A stretch of 64,000 nucleotides of DNA from Arthrobacter sp. 31Y (lineage in GTDB: Bacteria; Actinomycetota; Actinomycetes; Actinomycetales; Micrococcaceae): the NCBI RefSeq assembly GCF_000526335.1, contig NZ_JAFW01000001.1, positions 2,542,001 through 2,606,000 on the forward strand, written 5' to 3'. Numbering within the stretch: position 1 is the stretch's first letter; the number at the start of each line of letters is the position of its first letter. The translations under genes were made by a program, and so were the position numbers. The notes under the pieces were generated by a model, which saw only the letters and a list, made by a program, of their open reading frames with translations, was not told the origin of the DNA and ran no database searches. This document shows positions 54,321-63,036 of this stretch, one piece after another.

Positions 54321-55559
54321 TCAGCCCGCCGACATCCGGCGGATTGCGGCGGCGTAGGCGTCGAGGACTTCGAAGATGCCGCGGTGCTGCCACACGCGGT
54401 TACGGCCGCGGCCTGACGATTCGGTCAGTACGCCGCGGTCCGTGAGGGCATCGAGTGCGCGCAGTGCCGCCATCTCACCGAGCCCGAGCTTATTCATGAG
54501 GTACCTCGTGTTCACTGCCGGCTGGCCGATCAGGGCGGGCAACACCCTCCATGCCGCGGCGTCCGAGCGCAGGCCCGCGATCTTTGCGCGGGAGTCCTCC
54601 AGCTGTGCGACGAGCTCGTCGACCAACCGCGAGCCGGTGGTTGCGGCGATCCGGCTCGCCCTGGCGAACTCGCGGACGATTGGGCCGGCATCCCCTTGCC
54701 GAAATGCGCCCAGTGCTGCGAAGTAGCGCGCCGTGTCCACGAGGAGGCCGGCCGAGATCGGCACCGCGGTTGAGCCCACCAGGCCTTTGCTGCGGAGAAT
54801 CGATTGCGCCAGTGCCCGCCCTGTCCGGCCATTCCCGTCGGGGAATGGGTGGACCGTTTCGAACTGGGCATGACTGACCGCCACTTGGACGAGTACGGAG
54901 ACATCTTGGCGCTGGATGAACTTGACCAGATCCGTGATCGCGCCGTGAATGCGATCATGGTGCGGAGCGACAAACTCGGCCATCCGTGGCCCGGCTTGGC
55001 CGGGGCCGATCCATACCTGCTCGTCCCGGAAGCGGCCCGCGTCGGCGGGATCGAAGCCACGTTGGTGGATCATTAGTGCTTTGTGCATCGCGAGGATGGA
55101 GCTCTCGCTGATGTCGTCAGCCAGCTGGAGGGCTGCCTCCATGGCGCGGACGTTGCCTATGACGGTTAGGGCGTTGACTTTGTCGCCCTCATCGATCTCG
55201 GCGAGTGCGAGCTGCTTGGCGGATGTAGTCAGCTGTTCGATTTGCGAGCTCGAGGCGGACTCGGTGCGCAGCAGGATGGCCGTCATAGGTCCGAGGGCGG
55301 GGTTGTCTGTGCCAAGTGTGCGCTGGGCGTGATTGTCGAACTCCACCAGCTGGCGAGTGGCATCTTCGATGTCGGCGGAGTCCTCGCCGGAGATGCGCGG
55401 AGTCCAGTCCGCTATCGATGCCGTGACCGCAGCCTCGTAGGGGCCTGTCTGCCGCTCCGCCTCTGCCCGTGAGTACATCTCAGGTACGCGCGGCTTCCAG
55501 TCGAACGTCTCGAATGAGACCGGTTCGACAGGAATGCGCGCGTCGGCGGATGTTGGCAT
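54321..55559 (-). CDS. Fic family protein with C-terminal winged helix
   Basis: 412 aa. Fic motif HPFPDGNGRTGRAL at about 236-249 is complete, so AMP transfer to a hydroxyl side chain is expected. An N-terminal SSQIE (about 98-102) fits the SxxxE inhibitory helix of class II Fic proteins. About 335-400 form a winged helix (NTRYLMNKLGLGEMAALRAL). This is the Fic/DUF4172-like two-domain layout seen in solitary Fic regulators. No antitoxin gene is adjacent. A 10-bp palindrome overlaps its promoter. Confidence 0.9.
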   Translation of the reverse strand: MPTSADARIPVEPVSFETFDWKPRVPEMYSRAEAERQTGPYEAAVTASIADWTPRISGEDSADIEDATRQLVEFDNHAQRTLGTDNPALGPMTAILLRTESASSSQIEQLTTSAKQLALAEIDEGDKVNALTVIGNVRAMEAALQLADDISESSILAMHKALMIHQRGFDPADAGRFRDEQVWIGPGQAGPRMAEFVAPHHDRIHGAITDLVKFIQRQDVSVLVQVAVSHAQFETVHPFPDGNGRTGRALAQSILRSKGLVGSTAVPISAGLLVDTARYFAALGAFRQGDAGPIVREFARASRIAATTGSRLVDELVAQLEDSRAKIAGLRSDAAAWRVLPALIGQPAVNTRYLMNKLGLGEMAALRALDALTDRGVLTESSGRGRNRVWQHRGIFEVLDAYAAAIRRMSAG

Positions 55560-55567
55560 GCCATCAT

Positions 55568-55601
55568 CTTACCAACATTTACTAGAATAAGTGTTGGTAA
55601 G
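55568..55601. promoter_or_regulatory. Palindrome at the fic promoter
   Basis: CTTACCAACA (55568-55577) and TGTTGGTAAG (55592-55601) are perfect 10-bp arms around a 14-nt AT-rich centre. It begins 9 bp upstream of the Fic start codon. It would suit autorepression by the protein's own winged helix. Confidence 0.65.
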
Positions 55602-55695
55602 GATGTCGATGTGCATGACCTTGCGAACTGTCGGGCTGTGGTCGCGCAGCGGAGCTGGTGGGTCCGGCACCTGGCTGCCTCGTTAGGATGGGGGA

Positions 55696-56205
55696 GTGAA
55701 TCCGACCTTCAGCCTCCGCCCTGCCCGCACCAGCGACGTGGCGGCGATCAAGAGGCTTGTGGCCCCCTTGGCCGAGGAGCGGATCCTCATGGCCAAGGAA
55801 ACCGTGGCGTATTACGAGAGCCTCCAGGAGTTCCGGATCGCCGAGTCTGACGGCGGCGAAGTTATTGGCTGCGGGGCCTTGCATGTCATGTGGGAAGACC
55901 TGGCCGAAATTCGCACCCTCGCCGCAGCCGACTCCTGGCGTGGCCGGGGCGTGGGGCATGTTCTTGTGGAGGACCTGTTGAAGGAAGCGCGGGCGCTTGG
56001 CGTGAGCCGTGTGTTCTGCCTGACCTTTGAAGTGGACTTCTTCAGGCGCCATGGATTCGAAGTCATGGCGGACCAGTCGGCCGTGGATCCCCAGGTGTAC
56101 TCCGAGTTGTTGCGCTCGCATGACGAGGGCGTGGCCGAGTTCCTGGATCTCGCCCGCGTGAAGCCCAACACCCTGGGCAACACCCGCATGATCAAACAGC
56201 TCTAG
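55696..56205 (+). CDS. GNAT amino-acid N-acetyltransferase (ArgA-like)
   Basis: 169 aa from GTG 55696. Acetyl-CoA loop SWRGRGVGHVLV at about 76-87. The C-terminal GVSRVFCLTFEVDFFRRHGF is typical of the short single-domain N-acetylglutamate synthases of Actinobacteria (Rv2747 type). Likely makes N-acetylglutamate for arginine synthesis, but no arg gene is near. Divergent from fic. Confidence 0.8.
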   Translation: MNPTFSLRPARTSDVAAIKRLVAPLAEERILMAKETVAYYESLQEFRIAESDGGEVIGCGALHVMWEDLAEIRTLAAADSWRGRGVGHVLVEDLLKEARALGVSRVFCLTFEVDFFRRHGFEVMADQSAVDPQVYSELLRSHDEGVAEFLDLARVKPNTLGNTRMIKQL

Positions 56206-56375
56206 CAACCCTCCCGCAGAGCTCTCAGAGGTGATCTCCCGCCGAAGGGGTGGGTTAATCAACCCTGCCCGATTATGAGTGATTTATTAGATCTTCACTT
56301 ATATCCACTTGATGGATAAACTGATTGAGGCTTGCTGGGGAAGCTTCCACCACATCGGTCAATTGAGAGAAGATC

Positions 56376-57824
56376 ATGCAGTCCCACGCGTCATTTTCAG
56401 ATGTTTCAGAACTCCAACTCAGCGTGCACGGCCCCGTGTTCACGCCTGCCGATCCGGGCTTTGCTCCCGAAGTTGCGGCCTTCAACCTCTCCACACAGCA
56501 CCAACCTGAACTCGCCTTTGGCGCCCTCGATGCTGAAGACGTTTCCGCGGCTGTCCGCTGGGCCGCCGAGCGCGGTATGCCCGTCTCCGTCCAGTCCACA
56601 GGACACGGTGCCACCAATGCCATTGAAGGCGGCCTGCTCATCAGCACCCGCCGGATGCTTGAACTGAGCATCGATCCCATCGAGAAGACGGCTCGCGTTG
56701 GTGCCGGCGTCCGGTGGAAGGCCGTGGTGGATCTCGCCGCGACCTTCGGTTTGATGGGACTCTGCGGTTCCACAACCGACGTCGGGGTGGTGGGCTACAC
56801 CCTGGGCGGCGGCTTGCCCATCTTGGGCCGCAAGTACGGCTTCGCTTCAGACCACGTCATTGCCTTTGAACTGGTCACCGCCGATGGACAGCAGCGCAGG
56901 GTGAGCAAAGACGAGAATCCGGAGCTGTTCTACCTCCTCCGTGGCGGCAAAGGAAACCTGGGCATCGTCACGGCCATGGAGTTCCACCTCTTCCCAGCGG
57001 GCGATCTCTATGCCGGCGGGATGTACTTCGACGGCGGATATGCCCCTGAAGTCCTGAGGGCATTCCGGGAATGGGTGCCGTCTCTGCCAGTGGAGGCATC
57101 GGCGTCCATGGCGTTCCTTCGCCTTCCGGACATGGAAATGATTCCCGAGCCACTGCGCGGAAAGTTCGTCATCCATCTCCGCTACGCCTACCAGGGGGAT
57201 CCGGCAACCGCGTCCGAAGTGCTCCAGCCCATGCGCACCTGCGCCCCGTTCATGATGGACGCCACGGGACCTCTAAGTCCCACCCAATTCGACACGATCC
57301 ACCAAGACCCGGACCAGCCGGTGCCGGTGCGGGAGCACGGTTTCCTGCTGGATCGCCTGGACGAGCAAACCGAAGAAGCATTGTTGCGGCACTTTGGGCC
57401 TGGGGTGGAAAGTCCGGTTTTGTTGGCGGAACTTCGTCTCCTGGGCGGCGCGTTGGCAACAAGCGCGGACGGAGAAGACATTGTGGGTGGGCGCGACGCA
57501 GCATTCAGCTTCTTCATGGGCGCCATTGCTGTCCCTCCGGTCCTGGACATACTGCCATCCGTTTTTAGCTCAGTCCACGAAGACCTCCGTCCGGCTGCGA
57601 ATGCGGGGACGTTCGTGAATCTGCACGGCCATTTTGTGGATGCCGAGGACAGGGAAAAGCCGTGGCTTCCCGGCGCACGCGAACGGCTCAGGAAAGCCAA
57701 AGCGGAGCTGGACCCGAAGAACATGTTCAGCTTCGGGCACGTTGTGGGGCTTCCGGTCATAGATCAGACCGTGCTGCTGGAGGACGTTGTGACAGCCGGC
57801 GGCGACGCCGTCCTGAACAGCTGA
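56376..57824 (+). CDS. FAD-binding oxidoreductase, BBE/PCMH family
   Basis: 482 aa. FAD-binding (PCMH) domain at about 45-215, with VQSTGHGATNAIEGGL, GAGVRWKAVVD, GYTLGGGLPILGRKYG. The His in TGHGA occupies the site that carries the 8-alpha-histidyl FAD link in BBE-like enzymes. The C-terminal BBE segment ends LDPKNMFSFGH. No signal peptide, so cytosolic. It oxidises an alcohol, sugar or alkaloid-like substrate; which one cannot be told. GAGAAG ribosome site upstream. Confidence 0.88.
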   Translation: MQSHASFSDVSELQLSVHGPVFTPADPGFAPEVAAFNLSTQHQPELAFGALDAEDVSAAVRWAAERGMPVSVQSTGHGATNAIEGGLLISTRRMLELSIDPIEKTARVGAGVRWKAVVDLAATFGLMGLCGSTTDVGVVGYTLGGGLPILGRKYGFASDHVIAFELVTADGQQRRVSKDENPELFYLLRGGKGNLGIVTAMEFHLFPAGDLYAGGMYFDGGYAPEVLRAFREWVPSLPVEASASMAFLRLPDMEMIPEPLRGKFVIHLRYAYQGDPATASEVLQPMRTCAPFMMDATGPLSPTQFDTIHQDPDQPVPVREHGFLLDRLDEQTEEALLRHFGPGVESPVLLAELRLLGGALATSADGEDIVGGRDAAFSFFMGAIAVPPVLDILPSVFSSVHEDLRPAANAGTFVNLHGHFVDAEDREKPWLPGARERLRKAKAELDPKNMFSFGHVVGLPVIDQTVLLEDVVTAGGDAVLNS

Positions 57825-57838
57825 AGGGGATGCGGACA

Positions 57839-58027
57839 ATGGACCACAGGGTCATGTTCCCCGATTTCTCGGCTTTCCAGATCGACATTCCCTACGGGGC
57901 GTGGCCACACGAAGCCTCGTGGCAGGACGCGGGTCACTCGAACCCTGATCTGTATTCGGCCTTCTGGCCCGAGTACCAAACCAGAAATGAACCCGAGGCG
58001 GTGACAGCCCAGGCCGCCGAGGATTAG
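57839..58027 (+). CDS. Small hypothetical protein downstream of the flavoenzyme
   Basis: 62 aa from ATG 57839, with GAAGGGG at a good distance; an ATG at 57830 is adjacent to that site and less likely. Starts 14 bp after the flavoenzyme stop. Aromatic and Pro-rich (DIPYGAWPHEASWQDAGHS). No membrane segment. Not recognised. A strong terminator follows, so the two genes form an operon. Confidence 0.62.
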   Translation: MDHRVMFPDFSAFQIDIPYGAWPHEASWQDAGHSNPDLYSAFWPEYQTRNEPEAVTAQAAED

Positions 58028-58050
58028 CGGGGACGAACAACAGTGCCATC

Positions 58051-58084
58051 AGAAAGGGACAGTCATTGGGGGCTGTCCCTTTCT
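58051..58084 (+). terminator. Terminator of the flavoenzyme operon
   Basis: AGAAAGGGACAG (58051-58062) pairs perfectly with CTGTCCCTTTCT (58073-58084) around a 10-nt loop, with T-rich sequence at the stem base. Confidence 0.85.
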
Positions 58085-58198
58085 GTGGTTGAAGTTGGAC
58101 ATAGCCATTTATGCACATGCCTGCCATAAGGCCTACCGTGCCCACAGCCGCCGGTAGTAGGGTCAGAGCACCAGCCACAGCACGCCCAGGAGCATCAC

Positions 58199-59200
58199 AT
58201 GAAAAAGCTCATCAATGATCCACGCGCCGTGGTGGACGAGTCCGTTGAAGGTTTCGGCATGGCCCATGCCGACATCGTGGACGTCCATCCCGAGCCCAAA
58301 TACGTCGTCCGGAAAGGCGCTCCCGTAGCGGGCAAAGTAGCCCTGGTCTCCGGTGGTGGAAGCGGCCACGAGCCCCTGCATGCGGGCTTCGTGGGCCTCG
58401 GCATGTTGGATGCCGCAGTCCCCGGCGCAGTGTTCACCTCCCCCACACCGGACCAAATCATTCCGGCGACCGTCGCAGTGGACTCAGGCGCCGGCGTCGT
58501 CCATATTGTGAAGAACTACACCGGCGACGTCCTGAACTTCGAGACGGCCGCCGAAATGGCGCAAGCTGAGGGTGTGCGCGTTCGTTCGGTGTTGGTCAAC
58601 GACGACGTCGCGGTGGAGGACTCGCTGTACACGGCGGGCCGGCGAGGGGTTGGCGGAACTGTCCTCGTGGAGAAGATCGCCGGTGCATCTGCCCAGCGGG
58701 GTGATGACCTTGACGCCGTCACCGCCATTGCCGAGCGTGTGGTGGCCAATGTGCGGACCATGGGTGTGGCCCTGTCCGGCTGCACGGTTCCGCACGCCGG
58801 CACGCCGAGCTTTGAACTCGCGGAAAATGAGATCGAGATCGGCATCGGCATTCACGGCGAACCCGGCCGGCACAAGATTGCGATGGAAAGTGCTGATGCC
58901 ATCACGGATCGCCTCCTGGAGCCTGTGCTGGAGGATCTGGCCCTCGCGTCCGGTGAGAAGGTGCTGCTGTTCGTCAACGGCATGGGTGGCACCCCGCAGA
59001 GTGAGCTGTACATCGTGTACCGGCGCGCGGTGCAAGTCCTTGCCGAACGCGGCGCCACCGTGGAGCGCTCGCTGGTGGGGAACTACGTGACGTCCCTTGA
59101 AATGCAAGGGTGCTCCGTGTCCGTGCTGCGCCTAGATGACGAGCTGACCAGGCTCTGGGACGCCCCTGTCCACACCGCAGCCCTGCGGTGGGGAGCTTGA
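58199..59200 (+). CDS. dhaK: Dihydroxyacetone kinase subunit DhaK
   Basis: 333 aa. Binds dihydroxyacetone through a hemiaminal link to His219 (GIGIHGEPGRH). GGGSGHEPLHAG is at about 53-63. With DhaL and DhaM it phosphorylates dihydroxyacetone using PEP through the PTS. AGGAGC precedes the ATG. First gene of dhaKLM. Confidence 0.95.
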   Translation: MKKLINDPRAVVDESVEGFGMAHADIVDVHPEPKYVVRKGAPVAGKVALVSGGGSGHEPLHAGFVGLGMLDAAVPGAVFTSPTPDQIIPATVAVDSGAGVVHIVKNYTGDVLNFETAAEMAQAEGVRVRSVLVNDDVAVEDSLYTAGRRGVGGTVLVEKIAGASAQRGDDLDAVTAIAERVVANVRTMGVALSGCTVPHAGTPSFELAENEIEIGIGIHGEPGRHKIAMESADAITDRLLEPVLEDLALASGEKVLLFVNGMGGTPQSELYIVYRRAVQVLAERGATVERSLVGNYVTSLEMQGCSVSVLRLDDELTRLWDAPVHTAALRWGA

Positions 59201-59202
59201 GC

Positions 59203-59865
59203 ATGGGGTTGGACGTTAATTGGGCCTTGGACTGGTTGAAGCTCTCCGCAAAAGCCATGGACGAGCACCGGGTGGAGCTCATTGAGCTGGACCGGCCAAT
59301 CGGCGACTCTGATCATGGCGAGAACATGGACCGTGGGTTCCAAGCCGTGCTGCAGAAGCTCGATGAGACCCCACCGGAGACTCCTGGAGCAGCACTGAAG
59401 TCTGCCGCGATGACGCTCATGTCCAAGGTGGGCGGCGCTGCCGGACCGCTGTACGGCACGGCGTATTTGCGGGCAGCAACCTCTTTGGGGGACGCAAGCC
59501 ATATTGAGCCGGTGGCGCTGGCCGCTGCCCTCGCGGCCGCCCGTGATGGTGTGGTGGCCCGGGGCAAGGCCGAGCTGGGCGACAAAACCATGATCGACGC
59601 GTGGACACCGGCTGTTGAAGCGGCCGAAAAGGCCGCCGCGAGCGGTGCCGATGCGCTGGCGGTCCTCGAAGCGGCCGCGGAGGCTGCCGAAACAGGGGCC
59701 ATGGCCACGGATCCGTTGGTGGCCCGCAAGGGCAGGGCAAGCTATTTGGGGGAGCGCAGTGCAGGCCATCGCGACCCCGGAGCTGCATCAACCGCGCTGC
59801 TTCTGAGGGCGGCGGCAGCAGCTGCTGCCGGTTCCGCCGGTGATACGGGAACCGACGCCGTATGA
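59203..59865 (+). CDS. dhaL: Dihydroxyacetone kinase ADP-binding subunit DhaL
   Basis: 220 aa from ATG 59203, with GGAGC upstream. Mg-ADP site IGDSDHGENMDRG at about 33-45 keeps the Asp and His ligands. Helical barrel with SKVGGAAGPLYGTAYL and KGRASYLGERSAGHRDPGA. ADP stays bound as cofactor and is rephosphorylated by DhaM. Its end overlaps dhaM by 4 bp. Confidence 0.94.
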   Translation: MGLDVNWALDWLKLSAKAMDEHRVELIELDRPIGDSDHGENMDRGFQAVLQKLDETPPETPGAALKSAAMTLMSKVGGAAGPLYGTAYLRAATSLGDASHIEPVALAAALAAARDGVVARGKAELGDKTMIDAWTPAVEAAEKAAASGADALAVLEAAAEAAETGAMATDPLVARKGRASYLGERSAGHRDPGAASTALLLRAAAAAAAGSAGDTGTDAV

Positions 59866-60554
59866 CCGTGGGGATTGTGGTGGTGTCGCACAGCAGCAAG
59901 ATCGCTGAGGGTGCGGTGGAGCTCGCCGCGCAGATGGCGCCCGACGTCGAACTCATCGCCGCCGGGGGCACAGATGACGAGCGAATCGGAACCAGCCTCG
60001 AAAAGGTGCTGGCCGCCGTCGAGCAGTCCTTGGTTGATTCCGGGGGCGACGGGGTGGTGGTACTGACGGATCTTGGTTCGGCCGTGATGACAGCCGAGTC
60101 GGCGGTGGAGTTCGCCAGCGATCCTGATGCTGTTCTCCTGGCCGATGCGCCTTTAGTTGAGGGGCTCGTGGCTGCGGCCGTCGCCGCGCAGGGGGGTGCC
60201 GGCGTCGAGGATGTCCGCAAGGCAGCGGAAGCTGTGGCTTTCGGCCACGTGCCCTCAGGTGGGGGAAGTCAGGAGATTCCCGACAGTAAGGATGAACCGG
60301 ACGCGAGCGGCGAATTCGAGCTCATCAATCCTTTGGGGATGCATGCGCGGCCTGCCGCAAAGATCGCCGGGGGCTTGTCCGGGCTCGACGCGGAGGTGAC
60401 CGTCAACGGCGTCGATGGTATGTCCATCATGGCGCTCATGGCGCTGGCTGCCGGTAAGGGTTCCATCCTGCGTGTTGAAGCGCGCGGCAAGGACGCGCCG
60501 AAAGCAGTGGAGTACGTGGGTCGGCTCGTGGAGGAAGGGTTTGGGGAGATCTAG
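59862..60554 (+). CDS. dhaM: PTS-dependent dihydroxyacetone kinase phosphotransferase subunit DhaM, EIIA-HPr fusion
   Basis: 230 aa. EIIA(Man)-like domain 1-130 with phospho-His10 (VVSHSSKIAEG). Linker of about 20 residues, then an HPr domain with His161 (NPLGMHARPAAKIA). The enzyme I domain found in E. coli DhaM is absent, so phosphate must come from a separate enzyme I. Last gene of the operon. Confidence 0.93.
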   Translation: MTVGIVVVSHSSKIAEGAVELAAQMAPDVELIAAGGTDDERIGTSLEKVLAAVEQSLVDSGGDGVVVLTDLGSAVMTAESAVEFASDPDAVLLADAPLVEGLVAAAVAAQGGAGVEDVRKAAEAVAFGHVPSGGGSQEIPDSKDEPDASGEFELINPLGMHARPAAKIAGGLSGLDAEVTVNGVDGMSIMALMALAAGKGSILRVEARGKDAPKAVEYVGRLVEEGFGEI

Positions 60555-60643
60555 TTCCCGACGATTTTCTGCCAAATATTGCTAAGTATGCTGATTAGTG
60601 ATGTTGTAGAGGTACAAGGTTCCTACGACGAAAGAGGTGCGAC

Positions 60644-60820
60644 ATGGGTGCTGACGACAAGATGGAGAACGCTGGCGAGAAGCTGGGCGGCAAGGCTAAG
60701 GAAGCTGCCGGCAAGCTGACGGACAACGAGCGCCTGGAAGCCGAAGGCAAGGGCGACCAGACGAAAGCCGACCTCAAGGGTGCCGGCGAGAAGTTGAAGG
60801 ACGCCTTCAAGAAGGACTAA
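60644..60820 (+). CDS. CsbD family protein
   Basis: 58 aa, highly charged: MGADDKMENAGEKLGGKAKE start, Lys/Glu/Gly repeats and an FKKD end. CsbD proteins are small, stress-induced, probably unfolded in isolation. Has its own GAGG ribosome site and a terminator 7 bp after the stop. Confidence 0.88.
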   Translation: MGADDKMENAGEKLGGKAKEAAGKLTDNERLEAEGKGDQTKADLKGAGEKLKDAFKKD

Positions 60821-60826
60821 GAATCC

Positions 60827-60863
60827 AGGCAGGGCCGCTGCGCTTGCAGCGGCCCTGCCTTGT
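60827..60863 (+). terminator. Terminator of the csbD-like gene
   Basis: AGGCAGGGCCGCTGC (60827-60841) pairs perfectly with GCAGCGGCCCTGCCT (60846-60860) around a GCTT loop, followed by TGT. Confidence 0.87.
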
Positions 60864-60927
60864 CTCTGAGTGGATTGTTGTGCGAGGCGCCATACCGCGG
60901 CGCACTATCTGATGGAGGATCTTTTTC

Positions 60928-61188
60928 GTGAACATACTGGTAAAAGTGTTTGGCCTGGCAATTGGCCTTGGCGCCGGCGCGCTCGCAAACAAGACGCTGG
61001 AAGGCCTCTGGGAGAAGAAGACCGGCAAGCCTGCCCCCAAGGACAGCACGGACCTCAGTGACTCACTCCCGGGCGTGCTGGTCTTCGCGGTGGTTTCCGC
61101 AGGTGTAGGCGCCATTGTTCACGTCCTAACCCAGCGGGGCACCAAGAGCGCACTGGCCCGTATGAAGAAGACTGCAGACGAGGTTTAA
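60928..61188 (+). CDS. DUF4235 domain-containing membrane protein
   Basis: 86 aa from GTG 60928. Hydrophobic helices at about 3-20 and 47-66, with a charged loop (LWEKKTGKPAPKD) between. DUF4235 matches by pattern. Function unknown. Stop is 3 bp before the VOC gene, so they are co-transcribed. Confidence 0.85.
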   Translation: MNILVKVFGLAIGLGAGALANKTLEGLWEKKTGKPAPKDSTDLSDSLPGVLVFAVVSAGVGAIVHVLTQRGTKSALARMKKTADEV

Positions 61189-61191
61189 CAC

Positions 61192-61551
61192 ATGGCTATA
61201 GCTAAATACCCGAGTGTTGTTATCGATTGTCCAGACGCCAGTGCCTTGGCCGCCTTCTACGGCGAGCTCTTCGGCTGGGAAGTCGAGGATAAAGGCGACT
61301 GGTTTGATATCCGGCCCGCCGACGGCAGCAATTGCATCTCCTTCCAGCAAGTGGAGGTGTACCAAGCGCCCAAATGGCCGGGCCAGACCATCCCGCAGCA
61401 AATGCACCTGGACATGATCGTTGAGGACTTGGACAAGGGTGAGGAAGTTGCGCTCTCCCTTGGTGCGAGCAAAGCCGACCACCAGCCAGGCGAAACGTTC
61501 AGGGTGCTCCTTGACCCGGCCGGGCATCCATTCTGCCTCTGCCTCACGTAG
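61192..61551 (+). CDS. VOC family protein (glyoxalase/bleomycin-resistance fold)
   Basis: 119 aa. One VOC module (FYGELFGWEVEDKGDWFDI; C-terminal VLLDPAGHPFCLCL with the usual Asp-x-x-Gly-x-x-Phe). Metal ligand candidates include His in MHLDMIVED. Substrate not predictable. Follows the DUF4235 gene. Confidence 0.87.
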   Translation: MAIAKYPSVVIDCPDASALAAFYGELFGWEVEDKGDWFDIRPADGSNCISFQQVEVYQAPKWPGQTIPQQMHLDMIVEDLDKGEEVALSLGASKADHQPGETFRVLLDPAGHPFCLCLT

Positions 61552-61614
61552 CGGAGGCCCGCAGGGCTTGGCCTCATGTAATGGATGCCCGGCGGGCCCG
61601 GCCCCGCAGGGAAT

Positions 61615-62127
61615 TCAGCCCTGCTGGGCGGCCCACTCATCAACGCGGCGGTTGCTTTCTTCTTCGGAGAGGTCCTCGACGCGCGTCATGATGGACCAGC
61701 GGACGCCGAACGGATCGCGAATGCTCGCATAGCGGTCGCCCGAGACGAACGTGGACAGCGGCTCGCGGATGGTGGCTCCGGCTTGCTCCGCTTTCTTCAC
61801 CAATCCGTCCGCGTCCTGGCAGTACAGGCCAAGGGAGTAGCAGTCGTCTTCGCCACTCGGCGTAGGGACCAGATGGTATTCCGGGTTGGGCTCGCCAAGT
61901 TGCAGATGGCCATTGCCGAAGTCGAGCTCGGCATGGACCACAATCCCTCCCATCTCGGTTTCGCCCACAACCCGAGCTCCGAACACATCGCGATAGAACG
62001 CAATGGCCTCCCTGGCGTTGGGTACGGCGAGGAACGGTGTGAGGCTGGTCAGGCCGTTCGGGATGCCGTGAGTAGTGTGTTCACCGTTGGCTGCTGTGAA
62101 GGACTCTGTGCTTGTAGTATCTGTCAT
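61615..62127 (-). CDS. VOC family protein, PhnB-like
   Basis: 170 aa. N-terminal 30 residues are polar, then LTPFLAVPNAREAIAFYRDVFGA, the start of a PhnB-like VOC domain. C-terminal SIRDPFGVRWSIMTRVEDLS is the typical final strand. Divergent from the AraC regulator, a common pairing, so the regulator may control it. Convergent with the previous VOC gene, 63 bp apart. Confidence 0.88.
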   Translation of the reverse strand: MTDTTSTESFTAANGEHTTHGIPNGLTSLTPFLAVPNAREAIAFYRDVFGARVVGETEMGGIVVHAELDFGNGHLQLGEPNPEYHLVPTPSGEDDCYSLGLYCQDADGLVKKAEQAGATIREPLSTFVSGDRYASIRDPFGVRWSIMTRVEDLSEEESNRRVDEWAAQQG

Positions 62128-62206
62128 GGTTATGACGCTACGGGCACCCTGCCCCGTAGCGCTTGAAGATTCGCGACAGCTTTAATCCTCAAGGGGAAAG
62201 GCTCCA

Positions 62207-63019
62207 ATGGATGGTTCGTTCAAGGGCATCCTCTATCCGGCGAGGCTGCCCACCTTCCACCGGTTTCCCGCCCCCGCTTCCGTAGCCCACCTGGTGCAGT
62301 GGTTCTGGATTCCGGAGTGGAACATCGAGCCCGGCCGGTCATCACGTCAACACGTGATCGCGTACCCAACATCCAACTTGGTGGTGCAGGGCGATGCGGT
62401 GGAGTTCTCCGGCCCTACAACCCGGGCCGCTTACCGGGACCTGACGGGCCAGGGTTGGGCCGTGGGCGCATTACTCCGGCCCGCCGCCGTGCCCTTGTTC
62501 ACCGACAACCCGGCAGCCCTCCGTGATCAGGAAGTGGTGCTGGAGTCGACGGAGCTGCTCAGTGCTGTGTCAGAAGCCATGACGGCAATTCCAAGTGGCA
62601 ACACGCGCGACGACGGCGCCCGCCGCGAGCGGGCAGTTGAAGCCTTTGTCGCGTGGTTGGTTTCCCTGGAATGTGTTGCTTCCGAGGAGGCCTTGCTGGC
62701 GAACCGCATGATGGACGTGATCGCTGCCGAGCCCAACGTGTTCTTGATGGAGGACGTCGCGTCCCGTCTTGCAGTGTCGCCGAGAACCCTCCAGAGAATT
62801 GCCGGAAAGTACGTCGGCTTGAGTCCTTCTGCCCTCATACGGCGCCGCAGGTTGCAGGATGCCGCCGAGCTTGCCCGGTCCAACCCAACAGCGGACCTGG
62901 CCGCGGTCGCCGTCGAACTTGGCTACGCCGACCATGCCCACCTGACCAACGATTTCCGCAAGTACTTGGGGTTCACGCCGAGTTCGTACCGGCGGTCGGT
63001 GGGTGAAAACCCGGGCTAG
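62207..63019 (+). CDS. AraC family transcriptional regulator
   Basis: 270 aa. C-terminal two helix-turn-helix units at about 180-260 (MEDVASRLAVSPRTLQRIA; DLAAVAVELGYADHAHLTND; FRKYLGFTPSSYRR). The N-terminal half is an uncharacterised sensor domain of the DUF6597 type. Ribosome site AAAGG just upstream of the ATG. Probably regulates the divergent VOC gene. Confidence 0.88.
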   Translation: MDGSFKGILYPARLPTFHRFPAPASVAHLVQWFWIPEWNIEPGRSSRQHVIAYPTSNLVVQGDAVEFSGPTTRAAYRDLTGQGWAVGALLRPAAVPLFTDNPAALRDQEVVLESTELLSAVSEAMTAIPSGNTRDDGARRERAVEAFVAWLVSLECVASEEALLANRMMDVIAAEPNVFLMEDVASRLAVSPRTLQRIAGKYVGLSPSALIRRRRLQDAAELARSNPTADLAAVAVELGYADHAHLTNDFRKYLGFTPSSYRRSVGENPG

Positions 63020-63036
63020 CCTGGAACCGGATCCGC

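Noticed and set aside
54321..56205. Fic-GNAT toxin-antitoxin pair
   Set aside because: The genes are divergent, and the GNAT protein looks like an ArgA-type metabolic enzyme, not a TacT-type toxin or a Fic inhibitor.
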